Below, in pieces: positions 17,167-26,304 of a stretch of DNA of 64,000 nt (position 1 is the stretch's first letter; each line of letters opens with the position of its first letter). Location: positions 2,480,001 to 2,544,000 of the forward strand of contig NZ_AP018725.1 of NCBI RefSeq assembly GCF_003967195.1. The letters are read 5' to 3'. The DNA is from Sulfuriflexus mobilis (GTDB taxonomy: Bacteria > Pseudomonadota > Gammaproteobacteria > AKS1). The translations under genes and the position numbers were made by a program. The notes beneath the pieces were generated by a model. It made no database searches, had not been told where the DNA came from, and saw nothing but the letters and a program-made list of their open reading frames with translations.

Positions 17167-17814
17167 CTAGTTACCCAGGCGCTCCTTGATAGCGGCCACC
17201 ACGGCATCACTGGATGTCGCGTTGACACTCATGAGCAGGCCTTCCTTTTCATAGTAGCCGGTCAGTGGTGCGGTCTTTTCATTGTAGGTCTCCAGACGGT
17301 GACTAATGGCCTCAACGGTTTCATCCTCACGCTGGATGGTTGGGCTACCGCACTTGTCGCAGATGCCTTCGACCTTGGTCGGACTGCTCTTGGTATTATA
17401 AATGGCCTGGCAGTCAGAGTTTGAACAGGTACGACGCGTGGTCAGGCGATCGAGGATCACATCACGCGGCACATCCAGGCTAACGGCCATATCCAGTTTC
17501 ACACCGATACGGGCCAATAATTCCTTGAGTGCCTCGGCCTGTGGGATGGTGCGTGGGAAACCATCGAGAAGAAAACCCTTGGCACAATCATCTTCCTGCA
17601 GACGGTCTTCCATGATCCCCATGATCAGGTCGTCCGGCACCAGGTCACCGCGGTTCATGAAGTCCTGGGCCTGCTTGCCCAGTTCGGTACCGGCCTTCAC
17701 CGCACCACGCAGAATGTCACCTGTCGAGATTTGTACAGCACCATCCAGCTCAGTCAACATTTTTGCCACCGTACCCTTACCTGCGCCTGGCGCACCTAAC
17801 AGAATCAGTTTCAT
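17167..17814 (-). CDS. adk: Adenylate kinase with cysteine-bearing LID
   Basis: Interconverts ATP + AMP and 2 ADP. The P-loop GAPGAGKGTVAKML is at residue 7, and AMP-site DGFPRT and the RRTC start of the LID domain follow. The LID contains CSNSDC and later CDKCG, four cysteines that could hold a structural zinc, as in many Gram-positive and some proteobacterial enzymes; E. coli Adk lacks them. Length is 215 residues, normal. It is a single-gene unit ending at a strong terminator. Confidence 0.96.
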   Translation of the reverse strand: MKLILLGAPGAGKGTVAKMLTELDGAVQISTGDILRGAVKAGTELGKQAQDFMNRGDLVPDDLIMGIMEDRLQEDDCAKGFLLDGFPRTIPQAEALKELLARIGVKLDMAVSLDVPRDVILDRLTTRRTCSNSDCQAIYNTKSSPTKVEGICDKCGSPTIQREDETVEAISHRLETYNEKTAPLTGYYEKEGLLMSVNATSSDAVVAAIKERLGN

Positions 17815-18028
17815 GGTTATTCCTTAAAATAGCGTTATTAGTTAAACCCACCGAAACGAGATTTTCCCCCGCATCGAGATAAAATAGGTAGCGGCATTGT
17901 GCCTACTGAAAAGGAGACAAACAACGCCTTTACCCCAGAAAATCTTGATACCCCCAAGAATAGAACTAAACAGGCCTGTTTTCCCCTGTAAGCATTTGAT
18001 TAAAATACTCTATTTAATGCAATAGGGG

Positions 18029-19789
18029 TCATTGTCCAGCGGGCTCGGCCAGTTCCAGTTCGATCCAGAAATGACAACCTTCGCCGGGCCTGCTCTCCAG
18101 GCCGATACGACCACCCATCTCTTCGATCAGGTTCTTGCTGATAACCAGTCCAATACCCGTGCCATCAATGCCGCTGTGTTCCTGACCGAGGCGCTCAAAC
18201 GGCTGAAACAGTCGGGTCTGCTGTTCCTGACTCAGCCCCATTCCGGTATCCCTGATCGAGACACGAACCTTGTTCCCCCTTGTCAGGCTGGAGGCAAGGC
18301 GTATCTCTCCGCCCGGCTTGTTGTACTTGACGGCATTGCTCAGCAGGTTTGCCAGCACCTGACGCAGGCGGGTTCTATCGGCACGTACGCAAAAGTCCAT
18401 GGCGTCTTCGATATGGACTTTAATTGCATGTTTTTCACGCATGGCTTCGGTCAGGCTAAGACTGTCTTGCACCACCTCAGCCAGATTGATATCTCTGACA
18501 ACAACTTCGATTCTCCTTGCCTCGATCCTGGCAAGGTCGAGTACATCATCTATCAGTGCCATCAAGTGCTCACTGGCCTTGATGACCTCCTGGACATTTT
18601 CCTCACGGTTCTGATCGTATTCAGGCATGGTCAATAACTGGCTGAAACCGAGGATCGCATTCATCGGCGTACGCAGTTCGTGGCTCATTCGTGAAAGAAA
18701 TTCCGACTTGGCCTGGTTGGCATGTTCGGCCAACTGACGGGCCAGTTCAGCCTTGATTCGTGTCCTCTCAAGCTTGTCGTTCTTGCGTGACAGGTAAAAA
18801 GTGATCGCAAACAGACCCAATACCAGCACCAATAACAAGACCAGAATGACCAGGTTACGTTCTGCTGCCCGGAGGTCTATTTGCGCACGTTCTTTCAATA
18901 GGATCGGGTCAAGATTCGCGGCCGGGATAAAAACGGGGGTTTTCAGAATCTCCCGGTTCACATAATTGATTACCTCCTGACCACGCTCGGAGATCAAGTA
19001 GTCATAGAGAAGATTCGCCGCTTTGGTATTGATGTCCGGCCCCATTCTCGCGTTTACGACCATGGCACTGAAGACATTGCGCAGTTCATAACCGCCACGA
19101 AACAACGGTACCAGGTATTCGGACAACTCGGCCTGGCTGTTGATATAAGTGGCCATATCCGCGATCGCATAGGCCTCCTGTTCGGCGGCCAGGCGCAAGG
19201 TCCCCAGCGGCGTAGTATTCGTATTCTGATACCATTCCCAATTCGGGATCACCTTGGCGATGGCCCATAACTCAGCCACCTTTAAATAGGTACCACCCTG
19301 AGTTGAGGGGACGATAAAGGGTGCCTTGGCGTTTGCCAGTTTTCTTAATACCCCCTGGATACTGTGCTCCTGCAACAGGCCCAGTTCATCGCCGGGTGGA
19401 CCAAACACGGCAAATTCACTGTACATAAACTGGGCGCGCTTGGTGACCACACCTTCCTGTAAAAGGCGTTCATCTTCCGGTGGATAATGGGTGATCGCGA
19501 TATCCGTTTTTCCCTGGCGGGCAATCTCGTGCGCTTGCAAGGAACCCAGTGACTCAACCTTTATCTGAATATCGGGATGGAGCAACTGAAAATCTGCGAG
19601 CAGACGATCAAGGACTGTTGTATTAACAATGGAACGGGCCGCGGCAATACGTAACGTATTGTCTTTGCTCGTCTCGGCGGAGAGGGCCGGTAAAACGAAA
19701 AACATCGAGATGAACAAGAGTAGCCATTTTAACAAGGTGCGCAGAGTTAACCCGCCGCACCAATAAATTAAAGGTGAAACACTAGTCAC
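18029..19789 (-). CDS. Histidine kinase with TupA-like periplasmic binding domain
   Basis: 586 residues. An N-terminal signal-anchor (about 17-37) is followed by a periplasmic domain (40-300) resembling tungstate/molybdate-binding proteins of the TupA type: LRIAAARSIVNTTVLDRLL, TDIAITHYPPEDERLLQEG, MYSEFAVFGPPGD, and the SERGQEVINY end. One transmembrane helix (312-334) leads directly to a coiled linker, HisKA with His370 in MSHELRTPMN, and HATPase (NLLSNAVKYN, DTGMGLS, GTGIGLVISKNL). There is no HAMP domain and no neighbouring response regulator. It probably senses an oxyanion or other small ligand directly. Start is GTG. Confidence 0.85.
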   Translation of the reverse strand: MTSVSPLIYWCGGLTLRTLLKWLLLFISMFFVLPALSAETSKDNTLRIAAARSIVNTTVLDRLLADFQLLHPDIQIKVESLGSLQAHEIARQGKTDIAITHYPPEDERLLQEGVVTKRAQFMYSEFAVFGPPGDELGLLQEHSIQGVLRKLANAKAPFIVPSTQGGTYLKVAELWAIAKVIPNWEWYQNTNTTPLGTLRLAAEQEAYAIADMATYINSQAELSEYLVPLFRGGYELRNVFSAMVVNARMGPDINTKAANLLYDYLISERGQEVINYVNREILKTPVFIPAANLDPILLKERAQIDLRAAERNLVILVLLLVLVLGLFAITFYLSRKNDKLERTRIKAELARQLAEHANQAKSEFLSRMSHELRTPMNAILGFSQLLTMPEYDQNREENVQEVIKASEHLMALIDDVLDLARIEARRIEVVVRDINLAEVVQDSLSLTEAMREKHAIKVHIEDAMDFCVRADRTRLRQVLANLLSNAVKYNKPGGEIRLASSLTRGNKVRVSIRDTGMGLSQEQQTRLFQPFERLGQEHSGIDGTGIGLVISKNLIEEMGGRIGLESRPGEGCHFWIELELAEPAGQ

Positions 19790-19819
19790 TCACACGCCAC
19801 CTTAAGATATTTATTAGAT

Positions 19820-21118
19820 TCACTGTTTGCGGTCGACCATATAAATATCGCGTTGTGGATACGGGATGGTAACCCCGTGTAGTTTGAAACCCTGCCATAT
19901 CGCCATGTTTATATCAGACTTGACGCTGCCCACGCCTTGTTCCGGGTCATCCAGCCATAACCTTAGTTCCAGGTTGATACCGTTATCCCCAAAGGACAAC
20001 AACCGTACCTGTGCCTTCGGTTCATTAAGCACCCTCTTGTTTGCCGTACAGGCATCCAGCATGATCTGCATAGCCAGTTCAGGGTCATCCTGGTAACTGA
20101 TCTGTACGGGCACCTTGACACGTACATGTTTATCGGTATAACTCCAATTAGTGACTTCCGAGGTGATCAGGTTCTCATTTGGTATCAGGGTTTCTACACC
20201 ATCCCGATCACGGACTACAATATAACGTGCATGCAAGGCGACTACCCAGCCAAAACGTTCACCAACCGTGATGACATCTCCCGGTTTTATGGAACGATCG
20301 AATAATAAAATAAAACCACTAATAAAGTTGCTCGCAATACGTTGCAAACCAAAACCCAGTCCAACACCCAGTGCACCACCGAATACCGTCAAGGTAGTTA
20401 AATCAATACCAACCGAATTCAGGGCAATAAGCGCTGCAATGGTATACAGCACAACCTTGCTGAGCTTGCTTAGGCCGACCTTCATGCTACTGCTCAGGTA
20501 TTCAGATTGCGCGGCCCGCTGCTCGATATAACGCGACACCCATCCAGCCAATACCATGAGTACCGCTACGGAAAGTATAAGTTTCAGAATAGAAAGAATT
20601 GAGACACGGGCATTGCCCAGGTTTAGCGAAGGCCCATCAAGTGCGGCAAGTACATCCGGCAACCAACCCAGCAAATGCAGAGCCACCGCCGCCCATATCA
20701 GACTACCTATAACCCCTTCCCATGCACGCAAGGCGGGACTCGGCCCAAAGGCACGGCGCAGGACATAGACGATGAGGCGGATCATGGCGAGGGAAATGAG
20801 TAAGGGGGCCAATAAATCCAGCAAGTGTGTTTGTATGTCCAAGCGAGACAGTATTCCGCGACCCGCGATCACGACCACGGCGGCGATAAGCGGAAGCGCC
20901 GCACGACCGGTACCTCGCACGGCCATACGCCGAAAGCCTTTGTGTTCACCTCGCCGACGCTCGATCAGTGCCTGCCAGTAGCGATGCACCAGCCAGCCGC
21001 ACAAAGCGGCCACACAAATGACCCCAAGTTGCCAGACCCCAGCGGGGGTCAGCAATATGAGAAACCAGTCCTGAACACGGGCCATGATGGCGTCAAGAGT
21101 TGGCATTTTCTCGCTCAT
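19820..21118 (-). CDS. MscS-family mechanosensitive channel
   Basis: 432 residues with about five transmembrane helices ahead of the conserved MscS core. The pore helix region reads LTVFGGALGVGLGFGLQRIASNFISGFILLFDRSIKPGDVI in short segments, followed by the beta domain (RDRDGVETLIPNENLI) and the C-terminal cage (WQGFKLHGVTIPYPQRDIY). It opens on membrane tension to release solutes on osmotic downshock. The extra N-terminal helices put it with the medium-length YbdG/MscK-like members, not minimal MscS. The kinase gene is 30 bp downstream on the same strand. Confidence 0.9.
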   Translation of the reverse strand: MSEKMPTLDAIMARVQDWFLILLTPAGVWQLGVICVAALCGWLVHRYWQALIERRRGEHKGFRRMAVRGTGRAALPLIAAVVVIAGRGILSRLDIQTHLLDLLAPLLISLAMIRLIVYVLRRAFGPSPALRAWEGVIGSLIWAAVALHLLGWLPDVLAALDGPSLNLGNARVSILSILKLILSVAVLMVLAGWVSRYIEQRAAQSEYLSSSMKVGLSKLSKVVLYTIAALIALNSVGIDLTTLTVFGGALGVGLGFGLQRIASNFISGFILLFDRSIKPGDVITVGERFGWVVALHARYIVVRDRDGVETLIPNENLITSEVTNWSYTDKHVRVKVPVQISYQDDPELAMQIMLDACTANKRVLNEPKAQVRLLSFGDNGINLELRLWLDDPEQGVGSVKSDINMAIWQGFKLHGVTIPYPQRDIYMVDRKQ

Positions 21119-21232
21119 TACAAACAGGAGATTTAGTGATCATTTTATGTATTCTAGCTTCTTATTGGCCTAGCGTATCTTTTTTATGGCGTCTCGGAGA
21201 AATACATTACACTTCATACCAAAATCCAGGCA

Positions 21233-21271
21233 CAAAAAAAAGGGGGCGCAACTATGCGCTGCTCCCCCCTT
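21233..21271 (-). terminator. Rho-independent terminator of the DsrC/TusE-family gene
   Basis: On the minus strand a G5-rich arm and its C5 complement enclose a short loop and run into a stretch of eight T. It lies 33 bp past the stop at 21304. Confidence 0.8.
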
Positions 21272-21303
21272 CTGGTTTCTAGCAAAAAAAACAGCTATTC
21301 GTC

Positions 21304-21639
21304 TTAGCTACAACCCTTTGGACGTGGCAGACCCGCGATCTTGTTGGCACACTTAATCAGGCCTGTCGGAAACAGGGAATAAATATACTTCTGACTGCTG
21401 CGGTCATCACCGAATTTTTTCTTCATCAGTTTGGAGAACAGGCGTGGCTCAGCAACAACTCCATTTTCTACAAAGTATTCACGCGCCAAATTGATGATAT
21501 CCCAGTGCTCCTGGGTGAGTTCAGTGATCTTTTCGTTTTTCGCGATCTCGTGAGCCAGGGCTTCACTCCACTCATCGAGGTTCAACAGCCAGCCGGCCTC
21601 ACTGAGTTCGATTATCTTGCCATCTACTTCTGCTTGCAT
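21304..21639 (-). CDS. DsrC/TusE-family sulfur relay protein with displaced cysteine
   Basis: 111-residue small sulfur-carrier protein. Family landmarks are GWLLNLDEWSEALAHEIAKNE, LTQEHWDIINLAREYF, MKKKFGDDRSSQKYIYSLFP and the C-terminal arm ending KIAGLPRPKGCS. The penultimate Cys that carries persulfide is present. The second cysteine of true DsrC, just before KIAGLP, is Asn here, but a Cys stands two residues upstream (IKCANKIAG). E. coli TusE has Gln and Thr at these two positions. The protein could serve tRNA 2-thiolation (TusE) or be one of the extra DsrC-like proteins of sulfur oxidisers; no dsr or tus genes are in the window. Confidence 0.85.
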   Translation of the reverse strand: MQAEVDGKIIELSEAGWLLNLDEWSEALAHEIAKNEKITELTQEHWDIINLAREYFVENGVVAEPRLFSKLMKKKFGDDRSSQKYIYSLFPTGLIKCANKIAGLPRPKGCS

Positions 21640-22394
21640 TGCTCGCCGCTCCTTAAAAAATGGGCTACTTCACTTCAGGTAATAATAGTTGACTTATTTT
21701 ATCGGATATAAGCCCAAATATCTATATAAGAATTGACTTATGTCTTTTCAGGGGAAAACCGCATGGCCGTGTTACACAGCTCATTGATAAATAAACTTTT
21801 TGTATAAATTCAATGCGTTACATGAATATTTGCCGGTCGATGTAAATCGCAATGTCGCCATTTTCACCTGGCTTTGAGTGATTACACAAGGCAGCCCGGG
21901 CACACAGAAAAATTCCTAACAATAGTTTACCCTAAACCCCATGGCGTGAGAGCAGAATTTGGATGCCGTCAGCACAACTCACCTCAACCGATCGGCAGGG
22001 TGAACAATGGCAAGTCTGCTAATTAACAGATTGGCTTGAGCATAATATGCTGTGGAAGACTAGGGCACTAGCACGACGTACAGCAATTAATGCGAATATC
22101 ATCATCGGCCATAGCTGTATTACCGACCTGCTCGATCACACAACAGGAGACAGTCGCCTAACAGTCACCGGAAGAACTGGCCCGGACATAGGACTCGCTG
22201 GCATATACCATGGTCGGCAGAGACATGCCTCATTTATCGTTTCATATATCATTATGGTATTTGTTCTCAACTCACAAGTTTCGATATAGCCGGCTTGCGT
22301 GGCCAACCCTATAAGTCTGTTTTTGTAAAAAAGGTATAAATAAATAGTCTATACTACGCGAATTATCTGCATAACATGAATCTGGCAATACATT
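21640..22394. other. 755-bp region without a supported gene
   Basis: AT-rich near both genes. It contains two direct copies of TTGACTTAT (21689-21697 and 21733-21741) in the upstream region of the DsrC/TusE-family gene. An 80-codon plus frame at 22047 lacks a ribosome-binding site and coding character. On the minus strand, 22000-22240 has a cysteine-rich reading interrupted by TAG. I call no gene here. Confidence 0.5.
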
Positions 22395-23537
22395 ATGTCC
22401 GACGATAGCCATTACCAACACAGTGACTCGTTTGCCTTCCTCCACGATGAAGGTTCATTAAAGGAAAAGATCGTATCCGCTCACAGAAAGGCGCGGGAAA
22501 AGTTTCCCTTTCTGGCACGAATTGCAGTAACTCTTTACGATTCTGAGACTAGCCTGCTCAAGACCTATTTGCACAGCAGCGGTGAAGATAATCCCATTGA
22601 AAATTACCAGACACCTATTGATAATGCCCCATCGCTGAAACACATTCTTGAAGAAAAATGCCCCCGTGTCATCAACAATAAATTGACCTTCGAGGATGAT
22701 AGCAACCAGCATACACAAAGAATTGGTCGTCAGGGTTATGCGGCCAGTTATACCCTGCCCATGTTCAACAATGGTGTTTTTTTTGGTTTTCTGTTCTTTA
22801 ATTCTTATGAAAAGGATGTCTTCACTGAAGCCACGCTGAATGAACTTGACCTCTATGCTCATATCATTTCACTCATGATTATTAACGAAACATCTACCAT
22901 CAATACCCTGACAGCCGCCTTGAAAACGACTGGTCACATCACGCATTTACGTGACCCTGAAACCGGTAGTCACCTGGATCGTATGTCGCGCTACAGTCGA
23001 CTGATTGCTACTGCACTGGCCGAAAAATATCAACTCGATGATGACTATATTGAGCATGTTTTTATGTTCTCGCCCTTGCACGACATAGGCAAGATAGCAA
23101 TACCGGATGAGATATTGCTAAAGAAATCCCATCTCACTCATGATGAAATGGAAATCATGAAAACCCACACCACTGATGGTCTGAAGATGATTGACGACTT
23201 GCTGGCAAACTTCGGTCTCGATAATATCTCACATACCAATATCCTGCGAAACATCGCCCTTTCACACCATGAAAAGATGAATGGTACCGGTTACCCGGAA
23301 CAAAAGATTGGCGAAGATATCCCACTTGAGGCACGTATTGTCGCAGTGGCTGATATTTTTGATGCCCTGACCAGCAAGCGTTCATACAAAGAAGCCTGGG
23401 ATAATCAGGAGGCATTCACACTCTTACAGAAATTAACCAATGAAGAACTCGATGCTGCCTGTGTGAATGCGCTAATCGAGAATGAAAATGAGATATTAGA
23501 AATCCAGCGCCGGTTTCAGGAAAACGTCTTTGGCTGA
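22395..23537 (+). CDS. GAF/HD-GYP cyclic di-GMP phosphodiesterase
   Basis: 380-residue cytosolic protein. A GAF-like sensor domain (about 20-165) is followed by an HD-GYP domain (175-370). The catalytic residues are visible: TGSHLDRMSRYS, HDIGKIAIPDEIL (HD at 229-230), KTHTTDG, and HHEKMNGTGYPEQ with the GYP signature at 299-301, then ADIFDALTSKRSYK. The family hydrolyses cyclic di-GMP to GMP. There is no receiver domain, so the signal probably enters through the GAF pocket. It stands alone, 4 bp from the convergent HIT gene. Confidence 0.92.
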   Translation: MSDDSHYQHSDSFAFLHDEGSLKEKIVSAHRKAREKFPFLARIAVTLYDSETSLLKTYLHSSGEDNPIENYQTPIDNAPSLKHILEEKCPRVINNKLTFEDDSNQHTQRIGRQGYAASYTLPMFNNGVFFGFLFFNSYEKDVFTEATLNELDLYAHIISLMIINETSTINTLTAALKTTGHITHLRDPETGSHLDRMSRYSRLIATALAEKYQLDDDYIEHVFMFSPLHDIGKIAIPDEILLKKSHLTHDEMEIMKTHTTDGLKMIDDLLANFGLDNISHTNILRNIALSHHEKMNGTGYPEQKIGEDIPLEARIVAVADIFDALTSKRSYKEAWDNQEAFTLLQKLTNEELDAACVNALIENENEILEIQRRFQENVFG

Positions 23538-23540
23538 ACA

Positions 23541-23969
23541 TCAGCCCGCCGCAATAAACCCCGACTGTCCCCGCAACGCCTCCAGTGTCTTGTCAATTAA
23601 TACCTGAAGTGCCTCGTCATCATAGGCCTGTGCCACGCATACGCCCCACACCGGCGCGGGCCATGCCGGGTCAGCATGATAACGGCCTATATGGTGTAGG
23701 TGTAATTGCGGCACAATATTACCCAGGGCCGCGATGTTGACCTTCTCCGCATGAAACTCCCTGACCAACAGCCTCGCCATGATCGATGACTCTCGCATCA
23801 ATTGCTGTTGTTCCTGCTCGGTGAGTTGATAAATTTCTGTGATCCCCTGTCGATCCGGAACAAGGATAAACCAGGGATAGTTGGCATCATTCATCAGCAA
23901 CAATTTACACAGTTCAAACTGCCCTAACAGCAGGCAGTCTTTTTGTAATTGTGGATGCAGTTCGGCCAT
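23541..23969 (-). CDS. HIT-family protein
   Basis: 142-residue histidine-triad nucleotide hydrolase/transferase. The triad region reads NIVPQLHLHHIGRY followed by DPAWPAPVWG, a signature of a proteobacterial HIT subfamily. The upstream part (LLMNDANYPWFILVPDR) carries the usual nucleotide-binding strand. The precise substrate is unknown. It is 14 bp downstream of the SulP gene on the same strand and may be co-transcribed with it. Confidence 0.88.
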   Translation of the reverse strand: MAELHPQLQKDCLLLGQFELCKLLLMNDANYPWFILVPDRQGITEIYQLTEQEQQQLMRESSIMARLLVREFHAEKVNIAALGNIVPQLHLHHIGRYHADPAWPAPVWGVCVAQAYDDEALQVLIDKTLEALRGQSGFIAAG

Positions 23970-23983
23970 GTCTATGTATTCCC

Positions 23984-25513
23984 TTAGCCCAATTGATCAT
24001 CGGCCACAAAGTAGCGCGGGTCTTCCATGACGTTGACTTCAACCAGGTCACCCGCATTTTTCAGCAACAGTTTGCACTCATTACTCAGATGACGCAGGTG
24101 CAGGGTCTTACCGGCCTTGATGTATTTATCGGCAAGGTTATCGATCGCCTCGATTGCCGAGTGGTCGGCAACGCGTGAATTCTGAAATTCTATAATCACA
24201 TCGTCAGGGTCCTTGGCCGGATCAAACAGATCGAGGAAACTTTTTACCGAGCCAAAAAACAACGGGCCACTCAGTTCATAGACACGAGAGCCGTTTTCAT
24301 CGTCATAGCCCTTCACGCTGATGTGTTTGGCATGTTCCCAGGCAAAGGCCACGGCCGAGACAATCACACCCACAACCACGGCAATCGCCAGGTCGGTCAT
24401 GACGGTAACGGCAGATACCAGGATGAGAACAAAGGCATCGGTACGCGGGATTTTGCGCAGGATCCTGAAACTGGTCCATTCGAAGGTACCGAGCACAACG
24501 ATAAACATCACCCCGACCAGGGCGGCCATCGGGATCTGTTCGATCAAACTTGAGGCAAACAGGATAAAGGCCAGTAGGAACAAGGCCGCAGCAATACCCG
24601 ACAGACGCTGGTGACCACCGGAGTTCACATTGATCATACTCTGGCCGATCATGGCACAGCCACCCATGCCACCGAACATGCCGGTGACGGTGTTGGCAAT
24701 ACCCTGACCGACACACTCACGGTTACCACGACCACGGGTGTTGGTGACGTCATCAATAAGGGTCAGGGTCAGCAGCGACTCGATCAAACCCACCGCGGCG
24801 AGGATAACCGAGTACGGCAGGATGATCAAAAGGGTTTCCATGTTGAATGGCACCATTGGGATATGGAAGCTCGGCAGACCACCTTTTATTGACGCCAGAT
24901 CACCAACGGTCTTGGTGTCTATATCCAGCCCGATGACCAGCAATGAAACCACCAGGATCGCCGCCAGTGTCGACGGGAAGGCCGTGGTCAACTTGGGCAG
25001 AAATTGAATAATGGCAATGGTCAGTGCGATCAGGCCGAGGAAGATCCACATTGGTGTCCCTGTCATCCACGTTGCGGCCCCGTCGTCGGCCGTAAACTGG
25101 AAGTGCTGTAATTGGGCAAGGAAGATCACGATCGCCAGGCCATTCACAAACCCCAGCATCACCGGGTAAGGCACCATGCGAATGAATTTACCGAGGCGGG
25201 AGATGCCGGCGAGGATCTGGATCAGGCCGGTCAGCACTACGGCGGCGAACAGGTATTCAACGCCGTGCTCAGCGACCAGCGAGACCATGACCACGGCCAT
25301 CGCGCCGGTGGCACCGGAGATCATGCCCGGACGCCCGCCGAAGGTCGCTGCCAGCAGGCCCACCATGAAGGCGGCGTACAAACCGACCAATGGATCGACG
25401 CCGGCAACAAAGGCAAAGGCCACCGCCTCGGGTACCAGGGCCAGGGCCACGGTCAGGCCGGAGAGGATCTCGTTTTGGAAACAGGCGCGGTTCGCACAAC
25501 CCAGATTGAACAT
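23984..25513 (-). CDS. SulP-family anion transporter with STAS domain
   Basis: 509-residue inner-membrane transporter. The N-terminal region (GLTVALALVPEAVAFAFVAGVDPLVGLYAAF) is the SulP signature, about eleven to twelve hydrophobic helices follow, and a short C-terminal STAS domain (about 410-500) contains VIIEFQNSRVADHSAIEAID. SulP proteins carry sulfate, bicarbonate or other anions. In a sulfur-oxidising autotroph both are plausible and the sequence alone does not decide. The second gene of the unit is the HIT protein. Confidence 0.92.
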   Translation of the reverse strand: MFNLGCANRACFQNEILSGLTVALALVPEAVAFAFVAGVDPLVGLYAAFMVGLLAATFGGRPGMISGATGAMAVVMVSLVAEHGVEYLFAAVVLTGLIQILAGISRLGKFIRMVPYPVMLGFVNGLAIVIFLAQLQHFQFTADDGAATWMTGTPMWIFLGLIALTIAIIQFLPKLTTAFPSTLAAILVVSLLVIGLDIDTKTVGDLASIKGGLPSFHIPMVPFNMETLLIILPYSVILAAVGLIESLLTLTLIDDVTNTRGRGNRECVGQGIANTVTGMFGGMGGCAMIGQSMINVNSGGHQRLSGIAAALFLLAFILFASSLIEQIPMAALVGVMFIVVLGTFEWTSFRILRKIPRTDAFVLILVSAVTVMTDLAIAVVVGVIVSAVAFAWEHAKHISVKGYDDENGSRVYELSGPLFFGSVKSFLDLFDPAKDPDDVIIEFQNSRVADHSAIEAIDNLADKYIKAGKTLHLRHLSNECKLLLKNAGDLVEVNVMEDPRYFVADDQLG

Positions 25514-25815
25514 GACTGACCTCGATGTCGGATAAGTTAAGTATTTAGGTATTTAGGTATTAAAGGAATGAAGGGCGCGAAGCATAACAGAAATGCACGG
25601 GTGACTAAAATACAAGGACTTAGGCGTGGTTTTAAGGTCGCCGTGCGTATTGCCCCCGCACCGCGCCAAGAATATCACCGGCAGGGCTACCGGTTCGCGG
25701 CCACTGGAAAATAAAAAAAGGCAGCCCGCCTATCACACTATTGCGCGATAACCTGACTACCTTTTTGTTTTCCCTGCCCACGGTTATCCCGTGGCAAGAA
25801 AGGATTCAGTCCGTC
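25514..25815. repeat. Intergenic region with short tandem repeat
   Basis: 302 bp between the SulP and cold-shock genes with no open frame of substance. At 25541-25563 GTATTTAG is repeated two and a half times just upstream of the SulP start. Near 25778-25794 CCACGG/CCGTGG forms a small hairpin with no T-run. Confidence 0.5.
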
Positions 25816-26019
25816 TTAAGCGATCTGAACCTGGGTCGCCTGCAGACCTTTCGGACCCTGCTCGACTTCGAAAGTCACGGCCTGACCTTCAGCCAGACTG
25901 CGGAAGCCGTCACTCTGAATAGCTGAGAAGTGTACAAACACGTCTGCACTGCCGTCGTCTGGAGAGATGAAACCAAAACCTTTGGAATCGTTAAACCACT
26001 TAACTGTACCTGTAGCCAT
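25816..26019 (-). CDS. CspA-family cold-shock protein
   Basis: 67-residue single-stranded nucleic-acid-binding OB-fold protein. The RNA-binding motifs [10 protein letters not shown] and DVFVHFSAI are intact, after the typical start [10 protein letters not shown]. Such proteins act as RNA chaperones or transcription antiterminators. The 285 bp upstream, shared with the divergent rapA, is long enough to hold a structured 5' leader as in other csp genes, but I cannot show one. Which Csp paralogue it equals cannot be told. Confidence 0.95.
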   Translation of the reverse strand: MATGTVKWFNDSKGFGFISPDDGSADVFVHFSAIQSDGFRSLAEGQAVTFEVEQGPKGLQATQVQIA

Positions 26020-26304
26020 TTTCTAAAACCTTTAATAATCAATAATATAGTATTTCGTTACTAATCATCTAAGGTGACTTACAGGAGGAAACCAAGAGGT
26101 GCTTCTGAAAAGACCGAGATAATGAGTAAACTATGTCTAGTGTAACCGTATATTTACCCAAAATACCAATAAAATATTCAAGCAGCGGCTTGTTCTATAA
26201 GCAAAAACCTGACTGGGTCGGCACGGCTTATCGGCCGCGCACTCAGGACATCCGCCGACAAATCCACTACCATAGCGGCCCCCGAACATCAGCGTGGAAG
26301 TAGC

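Noticed and set aside
22047..22289. 80-codon plus-strand frame in the gap between the DsrC/TusE-family gene and the HD-GYP gene
   Set aside because: No ribosome-binding site, poor coding character and no family features; the region also has a stop-interrupted Cys-rich reading on the other strand.
25778..25794. CCACGG/CCGTGG hairpin downstream of the cold-shock gene
   Set aside because: Considered as its terminator, but on the minus strand the stem is followed by A-rich, not T-rich, sequence.
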